A stretch of 64,000 nucleotides of DNA from Pseudomonas vancouverensis (GTDB lineage: Bacteria; Pseudomonadota; Gammaproteobacteria; Pseudomonadales; Pseudomonadaceae), in assembly GCF_004348895.1 (NCBI RefSeq), contig NZ_RRZK01000029.1, positions 186,001-250,000 of the forward strand, in the 5' to 3' direction. The position numbers and the translations under genes are program-made. Numbering within the stretch: the stretch's first letter is position 1; each line of letters starts with the position of its first letter. Positions 1-8,708 of the stretch are shown one piece after another. A model generated the notes under the pieces. The model worked only from the letters and a program-made list of their open reading frames with translations. It was not told the DNA's origin and ran no database searches.

Positions 1-375
1 CGCCTGCGCCTGGATTTCTCCGACCTGTTCGGCAAGGGTTTGAGTTATGACCAGGTCAAGGGACTGTTGGTGGGGTCGAGCGGCGTGTACGTCACCCGTG
101 AGCCGATCCGGCTGACAGGCCCGTCGAGTACCATCGAACTTGATGGCACCCTGAACATGGTGGCGGATCAGATCGATGCGAAGTTGTTGGTGACCTTGCC
201 GGTCACCAACAACCTGCCAATTGCCGCACTGATCGTTGGGGCTCCGGCTGTCGGTGGGGCATTGTTCCTGATCGACAAGCTGATCGGTGATCGAGTCTCC
301 CGTTTCGCCAGCGTGAAGTACACCGTCAAGGGACCATGGAAAGATCCGAAAATTACCTTCGACAAGCCTTTTTGA
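1..375 (+). CDS. yhdP: YhdP/AsmA-like protein, C-terminal fragment
   Basis: Open reading frame that enters the window already in progress and stops at TGA 373-375, so only about the last 124 residues are visible. They contain a hydrophobic Ala/Gly-rich stretch (IAALIVGAPAVGGALFLID) followed by a short polar end typical of the YhdP/AsmA-like C-terminal domain. YhdP proteins are very large inner-membrane-anchored periplasmic proteins implicated in phospholipid movement to the outer membrane. The identification also leans on position: in pseudomonads this gene precedes the nitrilase-family gene and tldD. The start lies outside the window. Confidence 0.75.
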   Translation, partial: RLRLDFSDLFGKGLSYDQVKGLLVGSSGVYVTREPIRLTGPSSTIELDGTLNMVADQIDAKLLVTLPVTNNLPIAALIVGAPAVGGALFLIDKLIGDRVSRFASVKYTVKGPWKDPKITFDKPF

Positions 376-444
376 GTGCTTTTTCAAACGGCACTGCACA
401 AGTCTATGGAGTAGCATGGCCGCATACGATCCCAGGAGTGCGCC

Positions 445-1299
445 ATGTCTGTAGCGGTGATTCAAATGGTCAGTCAAAGCGATGTGCTGGCCAATCTGGC
501 CCAGGCCCGTCGCCTTCTCGAGCAAGCCGCAGCCGGTGGCGCAAGGCTTGCGGTACTGCCGGAAAACTTCGCCGCCATGGGCCGGCGCGACATTGCCGAC
601 ATCGGCCGCGCCGAAGCACTGGGTGAAGGGCCGATCCTGCCATGGTTGAAACAGACCGCACGCGACCTCAAGTTATGGATAGTGGCCGGTACCTTGCCAT
701 TACCGCCGGTGGATCAACCGACGGCAAAATCCCACGCCTGCTCGCTGCTGATCGATGATCAGGGCGAAACCGTGGCCCGTTACGACAAGTTGCATTTGTT
801 TGATGTGGACGTGGCGGACAATCGTGGACGATACCGCGAATCCGATGACTATGCTTATGGCAGTGAGGTCGTGGTGGCGGATACGCCCGTGGGTCGGGTC
901 GGTCTGACGGTTTGTTATGACTTGCGCTTTCCAGAGTTGTACAGCGAATTGCGCGCTGCAGGCGCGGAGTTGATCACCGCACCCTCGGCGTTTACCGCGG
1001 TGACCGGCGCGGCGCACTGGGATGTGCTGATACGCGCGCGCGCCATCGAGACCCAATGTTACGTGCTCGCGGCCGCCCAGGGTGGTACGCACCCGGGGCC
1101 GCGGGAAACCTTCGGTCATGCCGCCATCGTCGACCCTTGGGGGCGAGTGCTGGCGCAGCAGGATCGAGGCGAGGCCGTGCTGCTGGCCGAGCGCGACAGC
1201 AGCGAACAGGCGTCCATCAGGGCGCGGATGCCGGTGTCCAGTCACCGGCGCTTTTTCTCGCAGGGCGCCCGGCGACCTGCATCAGAACGACGAATTTAA
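445..1299 (+). CDS. Carbon-nitrogen hydrolase family protein (Nit1-like)
   Basis: A 284-residue nitrilase-superfamily amidase. The Glu-Lys-Cys catalytic triad is visible: Glu40 in LPENF, Lys115 in YDKLHLFD and Cys157 in LTVCYDLRFPE. Length and motifs fit the Nit1/deaminated-glutathione amidase branch, whose members hydrolyse side-product amides such as deaminated glutathione; substrate is inferred from family only. An AGGAG Shine-Dalgarno sequence precedes the ATG. It sits between yhdP and tldD in the same direction, 12 bases before tldD, so co-transcription with tldD is likely. Confidence 0.88.
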   Translation: MSVAVIQMVSQSDVLANLAQARRLLEQAAAGGARLAVLPENFAAMGRRDIADIGRAEALGEGPILPWLKQTARDLKLWIVAGTLPLPPVDQPTAKSHACSLLIDDQGETVARYDKLHLFDVDVADNRGRYRESDDYAYGSEVVVADTPVGRVGLTVCYDLRFPELYSELRAAGAELITAPSAFTAVTGAAHWDVLIRARAIETQCYVLAAAQGGTHPGPRETFGHAAIVDPWGRVLAQQDRGEAVLLAERDSSEQASIRARMPVSSHRRFFSQGARRPASERRI

Positions 1300-1311
1300 G
1301 GCGTAAAGCAT

Positions 1312-2754
1312 ATGAGCGAGTTGTTGTCCTCAGTCAGTGAACACCTCCTGGCACCTGGCGGCGTAACCATCGAAAGCCTGCAAGGCGTGCTGGGCGATCT
1401 GGCCGGCCCTGGCATCGATGCGGCCGACCTGTATTTCCAGGGGCAGATTTCCGAGTCCTGGGCGCTGGAAGACGGCATCGTCAAGGAAGGCAGTTTCAAC
1501 CTCGACCAGGGTGTCGGCGTGCGTGCACAGTCCGGTGAAAAAACCGGCTTTGCCTACAGCAACGCCATCACCCTGGAAGCCCTGGGCGCTGCCGCCCGTG
1601 CCGCCCGTTCGATTTCTCGTGCAGGGCAGAACGGCACGGTGCAGGCCTTCACCAGCCAGGACGTCGCCCAGTTGTATGCGCCGGACAACCCGCTGGAAGT
1701 GCTGACCCGTGCTGAAAAAGTCGATCTGCTCAAGCGTGTCGACGCCGCAACCCGCGCCCTCGATCCGCGTATCCAGCAGGTGACGGTGAGCATGGCCGGT
1801 GTCTGGGAACGCATTCTGGTGGCCTCCACTGACGGTGGCCTGGCCGCCGATGTGCGCCCACTGGTGCGTTTCAACGTTAGCGTGATCGTGGAGCAGAACG
1901 GTCGCCGCGAACGCGGTGGGCATGGCGGCGGTGGCCGTACCGATTACCGTTATTTCCTCAGCGAAGACCGCGCCATGGGCTATGCCCGTGAGGCGTTGCG
2001 TCAGGCGCTGGTCAATCTGGAAGCCATCCCGGCACCGGCCGGCACCTTGCCAGTGGTCCTGGGTTCTGGCTGGTCGGGTGTGCTGCTGCACGAAGCCGTC
2101 GGCCATGGCCTGGAAGGCGATTTCAACCGCAAGGGCAGTTCGGCCTACAGCGGGCGCATGGGTGAAATGGTTGCATCGAAATTGTGCACCATCGTCGATG
2201 ACGGCACTCTGGCGGGTCGTCGTGGCTCGCTGAGTGTCGACGACGAGGGTACACCAACCGAGTGCACCACACTGATCGAGAATGGTGTGCTCAAAGGCTA
2301 CATGCAGGACAAGCTCAATGCGCGCCTGATGGGCGTGGCCCGTACCGGTAATGGTCGTCGCGAATCCTACGCGCACCTGCCGATGCCACGGATGACCAAC
2401 ACCTACATGCTGGCCGGTGAAAGCGACCCCGAGGAAATCATCGCCTCGGTCAAGCGCGGCATCTACTGCGCCAACCTTGGCGGTGGCCAGGTTGACATCA
2501 CCAGCGGCAAGTTCGTGTTCTCCACGAGCGAGGCGTACCTGATCGAGGACGGCAAGATCACCGCGCCGGTCAAAGGTGCAACGCTGATCGGCAACGGGCC
2601 GGAAGCCATGAGCAAGGTGTCGATGGTCGGTAACGATCTGTCGCTGGACAGCGGCGTGGGTACTTGTGGCAAGGATGGGCAGTCGGTGCCGGTGGGTGTC
2701 GGCCAGCCAACGCTGAAGATCGATGCGATCACCGTGGGTGGCACGGGCGCATAA
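1312..2754 (+). CDS. tldD: Metalloprotease TldD
   Basis: A 480-residue peptidase U62 family protein, the usual length for TldD. The zinc motif HEAVGH is at residues 260-265, followed by GLEGD. TldD works with TldE/PmbA (encoded nearby) as a heterodimeric cytosolic peptidase that degrades unfolded peptides and in E. coli matures microcin B17 and clears the CcdA antitoxin. The Gly-rich stretch before the motif (about residues 202-208) is unremarkable for the family. The gene follows the nitrilase-family gene closely and ends before a strong hairpin that separates it from convergent yjgA. Confidence 0.96.
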   Translation: MSELLSSVSEHLLAPGGVTIESLQGVLGDLAGPGIDAADLYFQGQISESWALEDGIVKEGSFNLDQGVGVRAQSGEKTGFAYSNAITLEALGAAARAARSISRAGQNGTVQAFTSQDVAQLYAPDNPLEVLTRAEKVDLLKRVDAATRALDPRIQQVTVSMAGVWERILVASTDGGLAADVRPLVRFNVSVIVEQNGRRERGGHGGGGRTDYRYFLSEDRAMGYAREALRQALVNLEAIPAPAGTLPVVLGSGWSGVLLHEAVGHGLEGDFNRKGSSAYSGRMGEMVASKLCTIVDDGTLAGRRGSLSVDDEGTPTECTTLIENGVLKGYMQDKLNARLMGVARTGNGRRESYAHLPMPRMTNTYMLAGESDPEEIIASVKRGIYCANLGGGQVDITSGKFVFSTSEAYLIEDGKITAPVKGATLIGNGPEAMSKVSMVGNDLSLDSGVGTCGKDGQSVPVGVGQPTLKIDAITVGGTGA

Positions 2755-2767
2755 AGAGGTGAAGCTG

Positions 2768-2794
2768 CGGGTGAGTCGCCTGGCGACTCACCCG
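2768..2794. terminator. Hairpin between convergent tldD and yjgA
   Basis: A 12-bp perfect stem with a 3-base loop (stem CGGGTGAGTCGC) lies between the stop codons of the two convergent genes. It has no clear T-run on either side, so it is a possible bidirectional terminator or mRNA-stabilising hairpin rather than a textbook intrinsic terminator. Confidence 0.5.
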
Positions 2795-2803
2795 GTCAGA
2801 GAA

Positions 2804-3328
2804 TCAGCGCAGACCGCGTTGAGTCTCGTCCAGCTCACGGATGTACTTGAAGATTTTACGGCTGGACGCAGGAGGCTTGTTTTGCGCAACCTCGTGCTGG
2901 GCCTGACGGATCAGGGAGCGCAGTTGCTGGCGGTCCGCGTCCGGGTAGTCGACGACGAATTTTTCCAGAACGGCATCGTCGCCGGCAATCAGACGATCGC
3001 GCCAACGTTCCAGGTTATGGAAGCGTTCGTTGTACTGGCGAGTGGAGGCATCGAGTTGATCGAGCAAAACCAGAATCGCGTCAGTGTCCTGATCGCGCAT
3101 CAGTTTGCCGATGAACTGCAGGTGCCGTTTACGCGCGATGTTCGCGGTGTGCTTGGGCGCATCAGCCAGAGCCCGGCGCAGAGCGTCGGTCAAGGGCAGT
3201 TTGTTGAGCAAGTCCGGCTTGAGCGTTGTAAGGCGCTCGCCGAGGTCAACCAGAGCATGCAGCTCGCGTTTGACCTGGGATTTGCTCTTTTCTCCCGTAT
3301 CGAGGGAGTCGTCGTAAGAATCAACCAT
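2804..3328 (-). CDS. yjgA: Ribosome-associated protein YjgA (DUF615)
   Basis: A 174-residue, highly charged, mostly helical protein of the DUF615/YjgA family, which in E. coli associates with late 50S ribosomal subunit intermediates. Recognisable features are the N-terminal YDDS/TGEKSKSQVKRE segment, LVDLGERL and the C-terminal SRKIFKYIREL. The frame stays open upstream far into pmbA, but the ATG at 3328 gives the family's usual length and N-terminus, so the longer reading was not used. It is transcribed away from pmbA and towards tldD, so it interrupts the tldD/pmbA pair on the opposite strand, an order kept in Pseudomonas. Confidence 0.93.
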   Translation of the reverse strand: MVDSYDDSLDTGEKSKSQVKRELHALVDLGERLTTLKPDLLNKLPLTDALRRALADAPKHTANIARKRHLQFIGKLMRDQDTDAILVLLDQLDASTRQYNERFHNLERWRDRLIAGDDAVLEKFVVDYPDADRQQLRSLIRQAQHEVAQNKPPASSRKIFKYIRELDETQRGLR

Positions 3329-3436
3329 GGTGGCAGTCCGCAAAGAAACGCCGCCATGATAACCAGTCGGGGGCCAATTGTCCGGCCCGGTCGCTCGATG
3401 ACCGTAACCGAAAGCAGAATTTGAGTGGAGAACAGC

Positions 3437-4783
3437 ATGAGTGCAGTTGAAAGCGTCGGCCCACAAGCGTTGCCGGCACTGCAGGAACAAGTCGAGCAGA
3501 TCATCGCTGAAGCCAAGCGCCAAGGCGCCAGTGCCTGTGAAGTGGCGGTGTCGCTGGAGCAGGGCTTGTCGACCTCGGTGCGCCAGCGTGAGGTCGAAAC
3601 AGTCGAGTTCAACCGCGATCAGGGTTTCGGTATCACCTTGTATGTCGGCCAGCGCAAAGGTTCGGCAAGCACTTCGGCCAGCGGTCCGGATGCGATTCGC
3701 GAGACCGTCGCCGCTGCGCTGGCGATCGCCAAACACACCTCGGAAGATGAAGCTTCGGGCCTGGCGGACGCGGCGTTGATGGCGCGTGACCTGCAGGATT
3801 TCGACCTGTTCCACCAATGGGATATCACCCCGGAGCAGGCCATCGAGCAGGCGTTGGCCTGTGAAGCCGCAGCCTTTGCCGCCGACAGCCGGATCAAGAA
3901 CGCCGACGGCACCACCCTCAGCACCCATCAGGGCTGCCGTGTATATGGCAACAGTCACGGCTTCATCGGCGGTTACGCGTCGACTCGGCACAGCCTGAGC
4001 TGCGTAATGATCGCCGAGGCCGATGGCCAGATGCAGCGTGATTACTGGTACGACGTGAACCGCCAGGGCACCTTGCTGGCTGATCCGGTGAGCATCGGCC
4101 AGAAGGCGGCGCAAAGGGCGGCGAGCCGCTTGGGCGCGCGTCCGGTGCCGACCTGCGAGGTGCCGGTGCTGTTCTCCGCAGAGTTGGCTGGCGGCTTGTT
4201 CGGCAGTTTCCTCTCGGCGATTTCCGGTGGCAGCCTGTATCGCAAGTCGTCGTTCCTTGAAGGCACCCTCGGTCAGAAACTGTTTCCGGAGTGGCTGACT
4301 ATCGATGAGCGTCCGCACCTGATGCGTGCCATGGGCAGCGCCGCGTTCGACGGTGATGGCCTGGCAACCTACGCCAAACCGTTCGTCGAAAAGGGCGAGT
4401 TGGTCTCGTACATCCTCGGCACCTATTCCGGGCGCAAGCTCGGCATGCCGAGTACTGCCAACGCAGGCGGTGTGCACAACCTGTTCGTCACCCACGGTGA
4501 TGAAGACCAGGCCGCGCTGTTGCGGCGCATGGGCCGTGGTTTGTTGGTGACCGAGCTGATGGGCCAGGGCCTGAACATGGTGACCGGCGACTATTCCCGC
4601 GGCGCGGCCGGTTACTGGGTCGAGAACGGTGAAATCCAGTTCGCCGTGCAGGAAGTGACCATCGCCGGCAACATGCGCGACATGTTCAAGCAGATCGTTG
4701 CCGTGGGTAACGATCTGGAATTGCGCAGCAACATTCGCACAGGCTCAGTGCTGATCGAGCGGATGACTGTCGCCGGCAGTTGA
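3437..4783 (+). CDS. pmbA: Metalloprotease PmbA (TldE)
   Basis: A 448-residue peptidase U62 family protein, the catalytically subordinate partner of TldD in the TldD/TldE complex. It lacks the HExxxH motif of TldD, as expected for TldE. The ATG at 3437 was preferred over an upstream in-frame GTG at 3425 because GGAG at 3427-3430 is correctly spaced from it. The gene diverges from yjgA and ends 20 bases before a strong intrinsic terminator. Confidence 0.95.
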   Translation: MSAVESVGPQALPALQEQVEQIIAEAKRQGASACEVAVSLEQGLSTSVRQREVETVEFNRDQGFGITLYVGQRKGSASTSASGPDAIRETVAAALAIAKHTSEDEASGLADAALMARDLQDFDLFHQWDITPEQAIEQALACEAAAFAADSRIKNADGTTLSTHQGCRVYGNSHGFIGGYASTRHSLSCVMIAEADGQMQRDYWYDVNRQGTLLADPVSIGQKAAQRAASRLGARPVPTCEVPVLFSAELAGGLFGSFLSAISGGSLYRKSSFLEGTLGQKLFPEWLTIDERPHLMRAMGSAAFDGDGLATYAKPFVEKGELVSYILGTYSGRKLGMPSTANAGGVHNLFVTHGDEDQAALLRRMGRGLLVTELMGQGLNMVTGDYSRGAAGYWVENGEIQFAVQEVTIAGNMRDMFKQIVAVGNDLELRSNIRTGSVLIERMTVAGS

Positions 4784-4803
4784 TCCATCGCGTTACACAA
4801 AAA

Positions 4804-4836
4804 GGCGCGCCACCCATCGGGTGGCGCGCCTTTTTT
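4804..4836 (+). terminator. Intrinsic terminator after pmbA
   Basis: A 12-bp GC-rich perfect stem (GGCGCGCCACCC and its complement, loop ATC) is followed by six T residues. It cleanly separates pmbA from the Fur-box-controlled operon downstream. Confidence 0.92.
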
Positions 4837-4911
4837 ATGCACCTTGCGCTGCGCGCACCCACAGGAAACTGCATGACTTGGATGGGCTTGTTTTGATTCT
4901 CGTTATCAACT

Positions 4912-4930
4912 AATAATAAATCTCATTATC
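4912..4930. promoter_or_regulatory. Candidate Fur box upstream of fagA
   Basis: The 19-mer AATAATAAATCTCATTATC matches the classical Fur box (GATAATGATAATCATTATC) at 14 of 19 positions by direct comparison. It lies in an AT-rich island 17 bases before the fagA start. In P. aeruginosa the homologous fagA-fumC-orfX-sodA operon is Fur-repressed and induced by iron starvation, so the assignment agrees with known regulation. More GTTATC-like matter at 4901-4906 may extend the site. Confidence 0.75.
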
Positions 4931-4946
4931 GAATGAGTCCCCGATC

Positions 4947-5354
4947 ATGAGTTCTGCCTTGCACGAGCAGCCTTACCTCGACAGTTGGCGCTGGATGAGT
5001 CGCCAGATCCGTTGCGCGATGTGCCCCGATGAACCGCGCCTGATCGACCATTATCTGGCCGAAGGCCGCTATCTCGCCTGTTGCACGGCAACCTCGCCCT
5101 GGACCGTCGCCGAAACCGCCTTCCGATTGTTGCTCGATACCGCCGCCGATGTCGCGCTGCCCTGGCACTGGCGCACCTACTGCCTCGACCAGGCCTGGCG
5201 CCCGCTGCGTGAACTCGAACGCCTCTCTTTGTGCAAATGCCGGCTCAAGCGCTGGCAGCGCTACACATGGCAACTGGCAACCTGCGAGTTGCAGCCTTCG
5301 ATTCCTCTTTTAGAACTGGTGCAAGGATATTCAGATGAGCAAGACACGTATTGA
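4947..5354 (+). CDS. fagA: Fur-associated gene A protein, FagA
   Basis: A 135-residue small protein with many Cys and Trp residues, including CAMC, ACC and CKC pairs. No known fold is recognised. The assignment to FagA rests on size, composition and its place as first gene of the iron-regulated fagA-fumC-orfX-sodA operon. It could bind metal through the cysteines, but that is only inference. Its 3' end overlaps the start of fumC by 20 bases, suggesting translational coupling. Confidence 0.85.
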   Translation: MSSALHEQPYLDSWRWMSRQIRCAMCPDEPRLIDHYLAEGRYLACCTATSPWTVAETAFRLLLDTAADVALPWHWRTYCLDQAWRPLRELERLSLCKCRLKRWQRYTWQLATCELQPSIPLLELVQGYSDEQDTY

Positions 5355-6711
5355 GCGCGACAGCATGGGCGAGCTTCAGGTCCCGGTGGGCGCCCTCTAC
5401 GGCGCACAGACCCAGCGTGCGGTGGATAACTTCCCGATCAGCGGCAAGCCGATGCCTGTGCAGTTCATCCGCGCGCTGATCCTGGCCAAGGCTGCCGCCG
5501 CACGGGCCAACATCGAGCTCAAGCAAATCAGCCAGGCGCAGGGCAAGGCTATTGTCGATGCTGCCCAAGGGCTGCTGGAGGGCGATTTCATGCAGCACTT
5601 CCCGGTGGACATCTTCCAGACCGGTTCGGGCACCAGCTCCAACATGAATGCCAATGAAGTGATTGCGACGCTGGCCAGCCGTCTGCTCGGCGAGCCGGTC
5701 AACCCGAATGATCACGTTAACTGCGGCCAAAGCAGCAATGACATCATCCCGACCACCATTCATGTCAGTGCTGCACTGGCGTTGCACGAGCAACTGCTGC
5801 CGGCGTTGACGCATCTGGTGCAGGTCATCGAGCACAAGGCCGAACAGGTTCATCACCACGTCAAGACCGGGCGTACGCACTTGATGGACGCCATGCCGGT
5901 ACGCATGAGCCAGGTACTCAACGGTTGGGCGCAACAGCTCAAGGCCAACATCGGCCATCTGCAGGATCTGCTGCCGGCTCTGCAATCCCTGGCGCAGGGC
6001 GGTACGGCGGTCGGTACCGGGATCAATGCCCATCCGCAATTCGCCGCGCGTTTCAGCGAGCAACTGAGCAAGCTGACCCAGGTTCAGTTTCAGCCGGGCA
6101 AGGATCTGTTTGCGCTGATTGGCTCCCAGGACACTGCCGTGGCGGTGTCCGGCCAGTTGAAGGCCATCGCGGTGTCGTTGATGAAAATTGCAAACGATTT
6201 GCGCTGGATGAACTCAGGTCCCTTGGCGGGCCTTGGCGAGATCGAACTGGAAGCGTTGCAACCGGGTTCTTCGATCATGCCGGGCAAAGTCAATCCGGTG
6301 ATTCCGGAAGCCACTGCCATGGTCGCCGCACAAGTCATCGGCAATGACAGTGTGATCACCATCGCCGGCCAATCGGGCAATTTCGAATTGAACGTGATGT
6401 TGCCGATCATCGCCCAGAACCTTCTGAGCAGCATCGAGCTGCTGGCCAATTCCAGCCGCTTGCTGGCGGACAAGGCCATCGTCAGCTTCAAGGTCAACGA
6501 AGAGCGGATCCAGCAGGCGCTGTCGCGCAACCCGATTCTGGTGACGGCGCTCAACCCGATCATCGGCTACCAGAAGGCCGCCGAGATCGCCAAGAAAGCC
6601 TATCAACAGGGTCGGCCGGTGATCGACGTGGCTCTCGAACACACCGACCTGTCGCGTCAGCAACTTGAAGAGCTGCTCAATCCAGAGAAGCTCACCGCCG
6701 GCGGCGTGTAA
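5335..6711 (+). CDS. fumC: Class II fumarate hydratase FumC
   Basis: A 458-residue class II fumarase that interconverts fumarate and malate without an iron-sulfur cluster. Diagnostic motifs are SGTSSNMNANEV, GRTHLMDAMPV (catalytic His region) and the family signature GSSIMPGKVNP. As an iron-independent enzyme it can replace iron-sulfur fumarases when iron is scarce, which fits the Fur-like box in front of the operon. The start lies inside fagA, followed by orfX after 26 bases. Confidence 0.97.
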   Translation: MSKTRIERDSMGELQVPVGALYGAQTQRAVDNFPISGKPMPVQFIRALILAKAAAARANIELKQISQAQGKAIVDAAQGLLEGDFMQHFPVDIFQTGSGTSSNMNANEVIATLASRLLGEPVNPNDHVNCGQSSNDIIPTTIHVSAALALHEQLLPALTHLVQVIEHKAEQVHHHVKTGRTHLMDAMPVRMSQVLNGWAQQLKANIGHLQDLLPALQSLAQGGTAVGTGINAHPQFAARFSEQLSKLTQVQFQPGKDLFALIGSQDTAVAVSGQLKAIAVSLMKIANDLRWMNSGPLAGLGEIELEALQPGSSIMPGKVNPVIPEATAMVAAQVIGNDSVITIAGQSGNFELNVMLPIIAQNLLSSIELLANSSRLLADKAIVSFKVNEERIQQALSRNPILVTALNPIIGYQKAAEIAKKAYQQGRPVIDVALEHTDLSRQQLEELLNPEKLTAGGV

Positions 6712-6737
6712 TCACCGCCATCGCTTTGGAGTTCACC

Positions 6738-7166
6738 ATGGAACACTGGAAACGCACGATCGAAAGAGCCAACCGTTTTTTCATGCTGGGTGAACTGGTC
6801 GATGCCCGCGAGGCTTACCTGCAGGCATTGGCGCTGGCCCAGGTGCTGTTCGAGCGCTGGGCGGATGCCGACGAAGCGGTGGCAGCCTGCGTGATTTCCC
6901 ATCACAACCTGGCGGACCTGCATTTGCGCCTGAATCAGCCGGAGGAGAGCGCCGAATACCTGTGCGCCATCCATCAACGACTGTTACAGACGATTCAGGA
7001 CCCGCGCCTGTCGTCGGCCCTGCGCGAAGCCGCGTTGCGCCAAAGCAGCAAAACCTACGTCGAACTGCTGAATTTCATCAGCGAACACGGCGAGTACCCG
7101 CGCTCCCATCGATTGTTGCACCTCGATGTCGCTTCGCCTGCGCCCCACCATCATGGAGTTCATTGA
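6738..7166 (+). CDS. Hypothetical protein of the fumC-sodA operon (orfX)
   Basis: A 142-residue protein of unknown function, counterpart of orfX (PA4469) between fumC and sodA. Residues about 5-105 are helical and look TPR-like (a FFMLGELVDAREAYLQALAL repeat-type helix pair), and the tail is His-rich (HHHGVH). The ATG at 6738 is preferred to an upstream TTG because a TTTGGAG ribosome site precedes it. It ends two bases before sodA, so it is almost certainly translated from the same message. A metal-handling or chaperone role for SodA is possible but unproven. Confidence 0.85.
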   Translation: MEHWKRTIERANRFFMLGELVDAREAYLQALALAQVLFERWADADEAVAACVISHHNLADLHLRLNQPEESAEYLCAIHQRLLQTIQDPRLSSALREAALRQSSKTYVELLNFISEHGEYPRSHRLLHLDVASPAPHHHGVH

Positions 7167-7168
7167 AC

Positions 7169-7780
7169 ATGGCTTTCACCTTGCCCGTCTTGCCTTATGC
7201 CTACGACGCCCTGGAACCGCACATCGATGCGCAGACCATGGAAATTCACTACACCAAGCACCACCAGACTTACATCAACAACCTGAACGCGGCTGTGGAA
7301 GGCACCGAGTTTGCCGAGTGGCCGGTGGAGAAACTGGTCGCTGCCGTCCAGCAGTTGCCTGAAAAACTGCGCGCGGCGGTGATCAATCAGGGCGGCGGTC
7401 ACGCCAACCATTCGCTGTTCTGGGAGGTCATGGCGCCCAACGGCGGTGGAAAGCCGCAAGGTGCGCTGGCCAAGGCCATCGATGAGCAATTGGGTGGGCT
7501 CGACAGCTTCAAGGACGCGTTCACCAAGGCAGCGTTGACTCGCTTCGGCAGTGGTTGGGCGTGGTTGAGCGTGACGCCGCAAAAGACCCTGATCGTGGAA
7601 AGCAGTGGCAATCAGGACAGCCCGCTGATGAATGGCAATACGCCCATTCTCGGCCTGGACGTCTGGGAGCACGCGTATTACCTGCGTTATCAGAATCGTC
7701 GGCCGGAATACATCAGCGCGTTCTACAACGTGATCAATTGGCCGCAAGTCGCGGCGCGCTATCAGGTCGCAGTGGCTTGA
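7169..7780 (+). CDS. sodA: Superoxide dismutase, Mn type
   Basis: A 203-residue Fe/Mn superoxide dismutase. The four metal ligands are visible: His27 (EIHYTKHH), His81 (GGHANHSLFW), Asp164 and His168 (LDVWEHAYY). The GGGHANHSLFWE and SSGNQDSPL motifs point to the manganese form, in line with its place in an iron-starvation operon. The reading frame is open further upstream, but the ATG two bases after orfX gives the canonical MAFTLPVLPYAYDALEPHID N-terminus. It detoxifies superoxide in the cytoplasm when iron SOD cannot be made. Confidence 0.97.
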   Translation: MAFTLPVLPYAYDALEPHIDAQTMEIHYTKHHQTYINNLNAAVEGTEFAEWPVEKLVAAVQQLPEKLRAAVINQGGGHANHSLFWEVMAPNGGGKPQGALAKAIDEQLGGLDSFKDAFTKAALTRFGSGWAWLSVTPQKTLIVESSGNQDSPLMNGNTPILGLDVWEHAYYLRYQNRRPEYISAFYNVINWPQVAARYQVAVA

Positions 7781-7810
7781 GTCCTCAATAAAAACAATTC
7801 AAGGCTGACT

Positions 7811-8704
7811 ATGGGCACTGAAACACTGGCGATCGGCAGTGGGCGAATGTTTCGTTACGCGTTTGGATCGCTGCTTTTACTGGCAGGCACGAGTCTATTG
7901 GTTGCCCATGGCTTGGCCTGGCTTGATCTTGAGCCGAAACTGTTGCGCGCCCTGCAAGGCGGGGCGATTTGTGCCCTGGGCACTGCATTGGGCGCTGTAC
8001 CGGTGTTGGTGATTCGGCGGATGCCGCAGACTCTGAACGACACGCTGTTGGGCTTTGGTGGGGGAGTGATGCTTGCGGCAACGGCGTTTTCGCTGATCGT
8101 GCCGGGGATCGTCGCTGCCGAAAGCCTGGGGTTGTCGTCGTGGGCCGCCAGTGGGCTGATCAGTTGCGGGATCTTGCTCGGTGCGTTCGGGTTGTATCTG
8201 GTGGACCGCAAAGTGTCCGCAGCCAGCCCGGAGATGCTGGTCGGCACGCTGGAGCAACCGGTGATTGCCCCGCGTATCTGGCTGTTTGTGTTTGCCATCA
8301 TTGCCCACAACATCCCGGAAGGCATGGCGGTCGGCGTGTCGGCGGGTGGCGCAATGCCGGATGCTGACAGCCTGGCCATGGGCATCGCCTTGCAGGATGT
8401 GCCGGAAGGGTTGGTGATCGCGTTGGTGCTGGCCGGGGCAGGGATGTCGCGGCTCAAGGCGTTCCTGATCGGTGCTGCATCAGGTTTGGTCGAGCCGGTG
8501 TTCGCGTTGGTGTGCGCGTGGCTGGTGAGTCTGGCCGAGCTGCTGCTGCCTTTGGGGTTGGCGTTGGCGGCAGGGGCGATGTTGCTGGTGGTCACTCACG
8601 AAGTGATTCCCGAATCGCGGCGCAACGGTCACGACAAGCTTGCCAGTCTTGGGTTGTTGGTCGGCTTCTGCCTGATGATGGTGATGGATACGGCGCTGAG
8701 TTGA
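7811..8704 (+). CDS. ZIP family metal transporter
   Basis: A 297-residue integral membrane protein with about eight hydrophobic segments and the ZIP signatures HNIPEGMAVGVS (TM4) and LQDVPEGLVIAL (TM5), whose His and Glu residues form the metal site. ZIP proteins import zinc, manganese or iron into the cytoplasm. It starts 30 bases after sodA with no terminator between them, so it probably belongs to the same Fur-type operon; manganese import to load SodA would be a logical role, but the metal cannot be read from sequence. Confidence 0.9.
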   Translation: MGTETLAIGSGRMFRYAFGSLLLLAGTSLLVAHGLAWLDLEPKLLRALQGGAICALGTALGAVPVLVIRRMPQTLNDTLLGFGGGVMLAATAFSLIVPGIVAAESLGLSSWAASGLISCGILLGAFGLYLVDRKVSAASPEMLVGTLEQPVIAPRIWLFVFAIIAHNIPEGMAVGVSAGGAMPDADSLAMGIALQDVPEGLVIALVLAGAGMSRLKAFLIGAASGLVEPVFALVCAWLVSLAELLLPLGLALAAGAMLLVVTHEVIPESRRNGHDKLASLGLLVGFCLMMVMDTALS

Positions 8705-8708
8705 GCGG

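Noticed and set aside
2804..4495. Minus-strand frame extending yjgA to 563 codons
   Set aside because: The extra N-terminal part is antisense to pmbA. The ATG at 3328 gives the known 174-residue family length.
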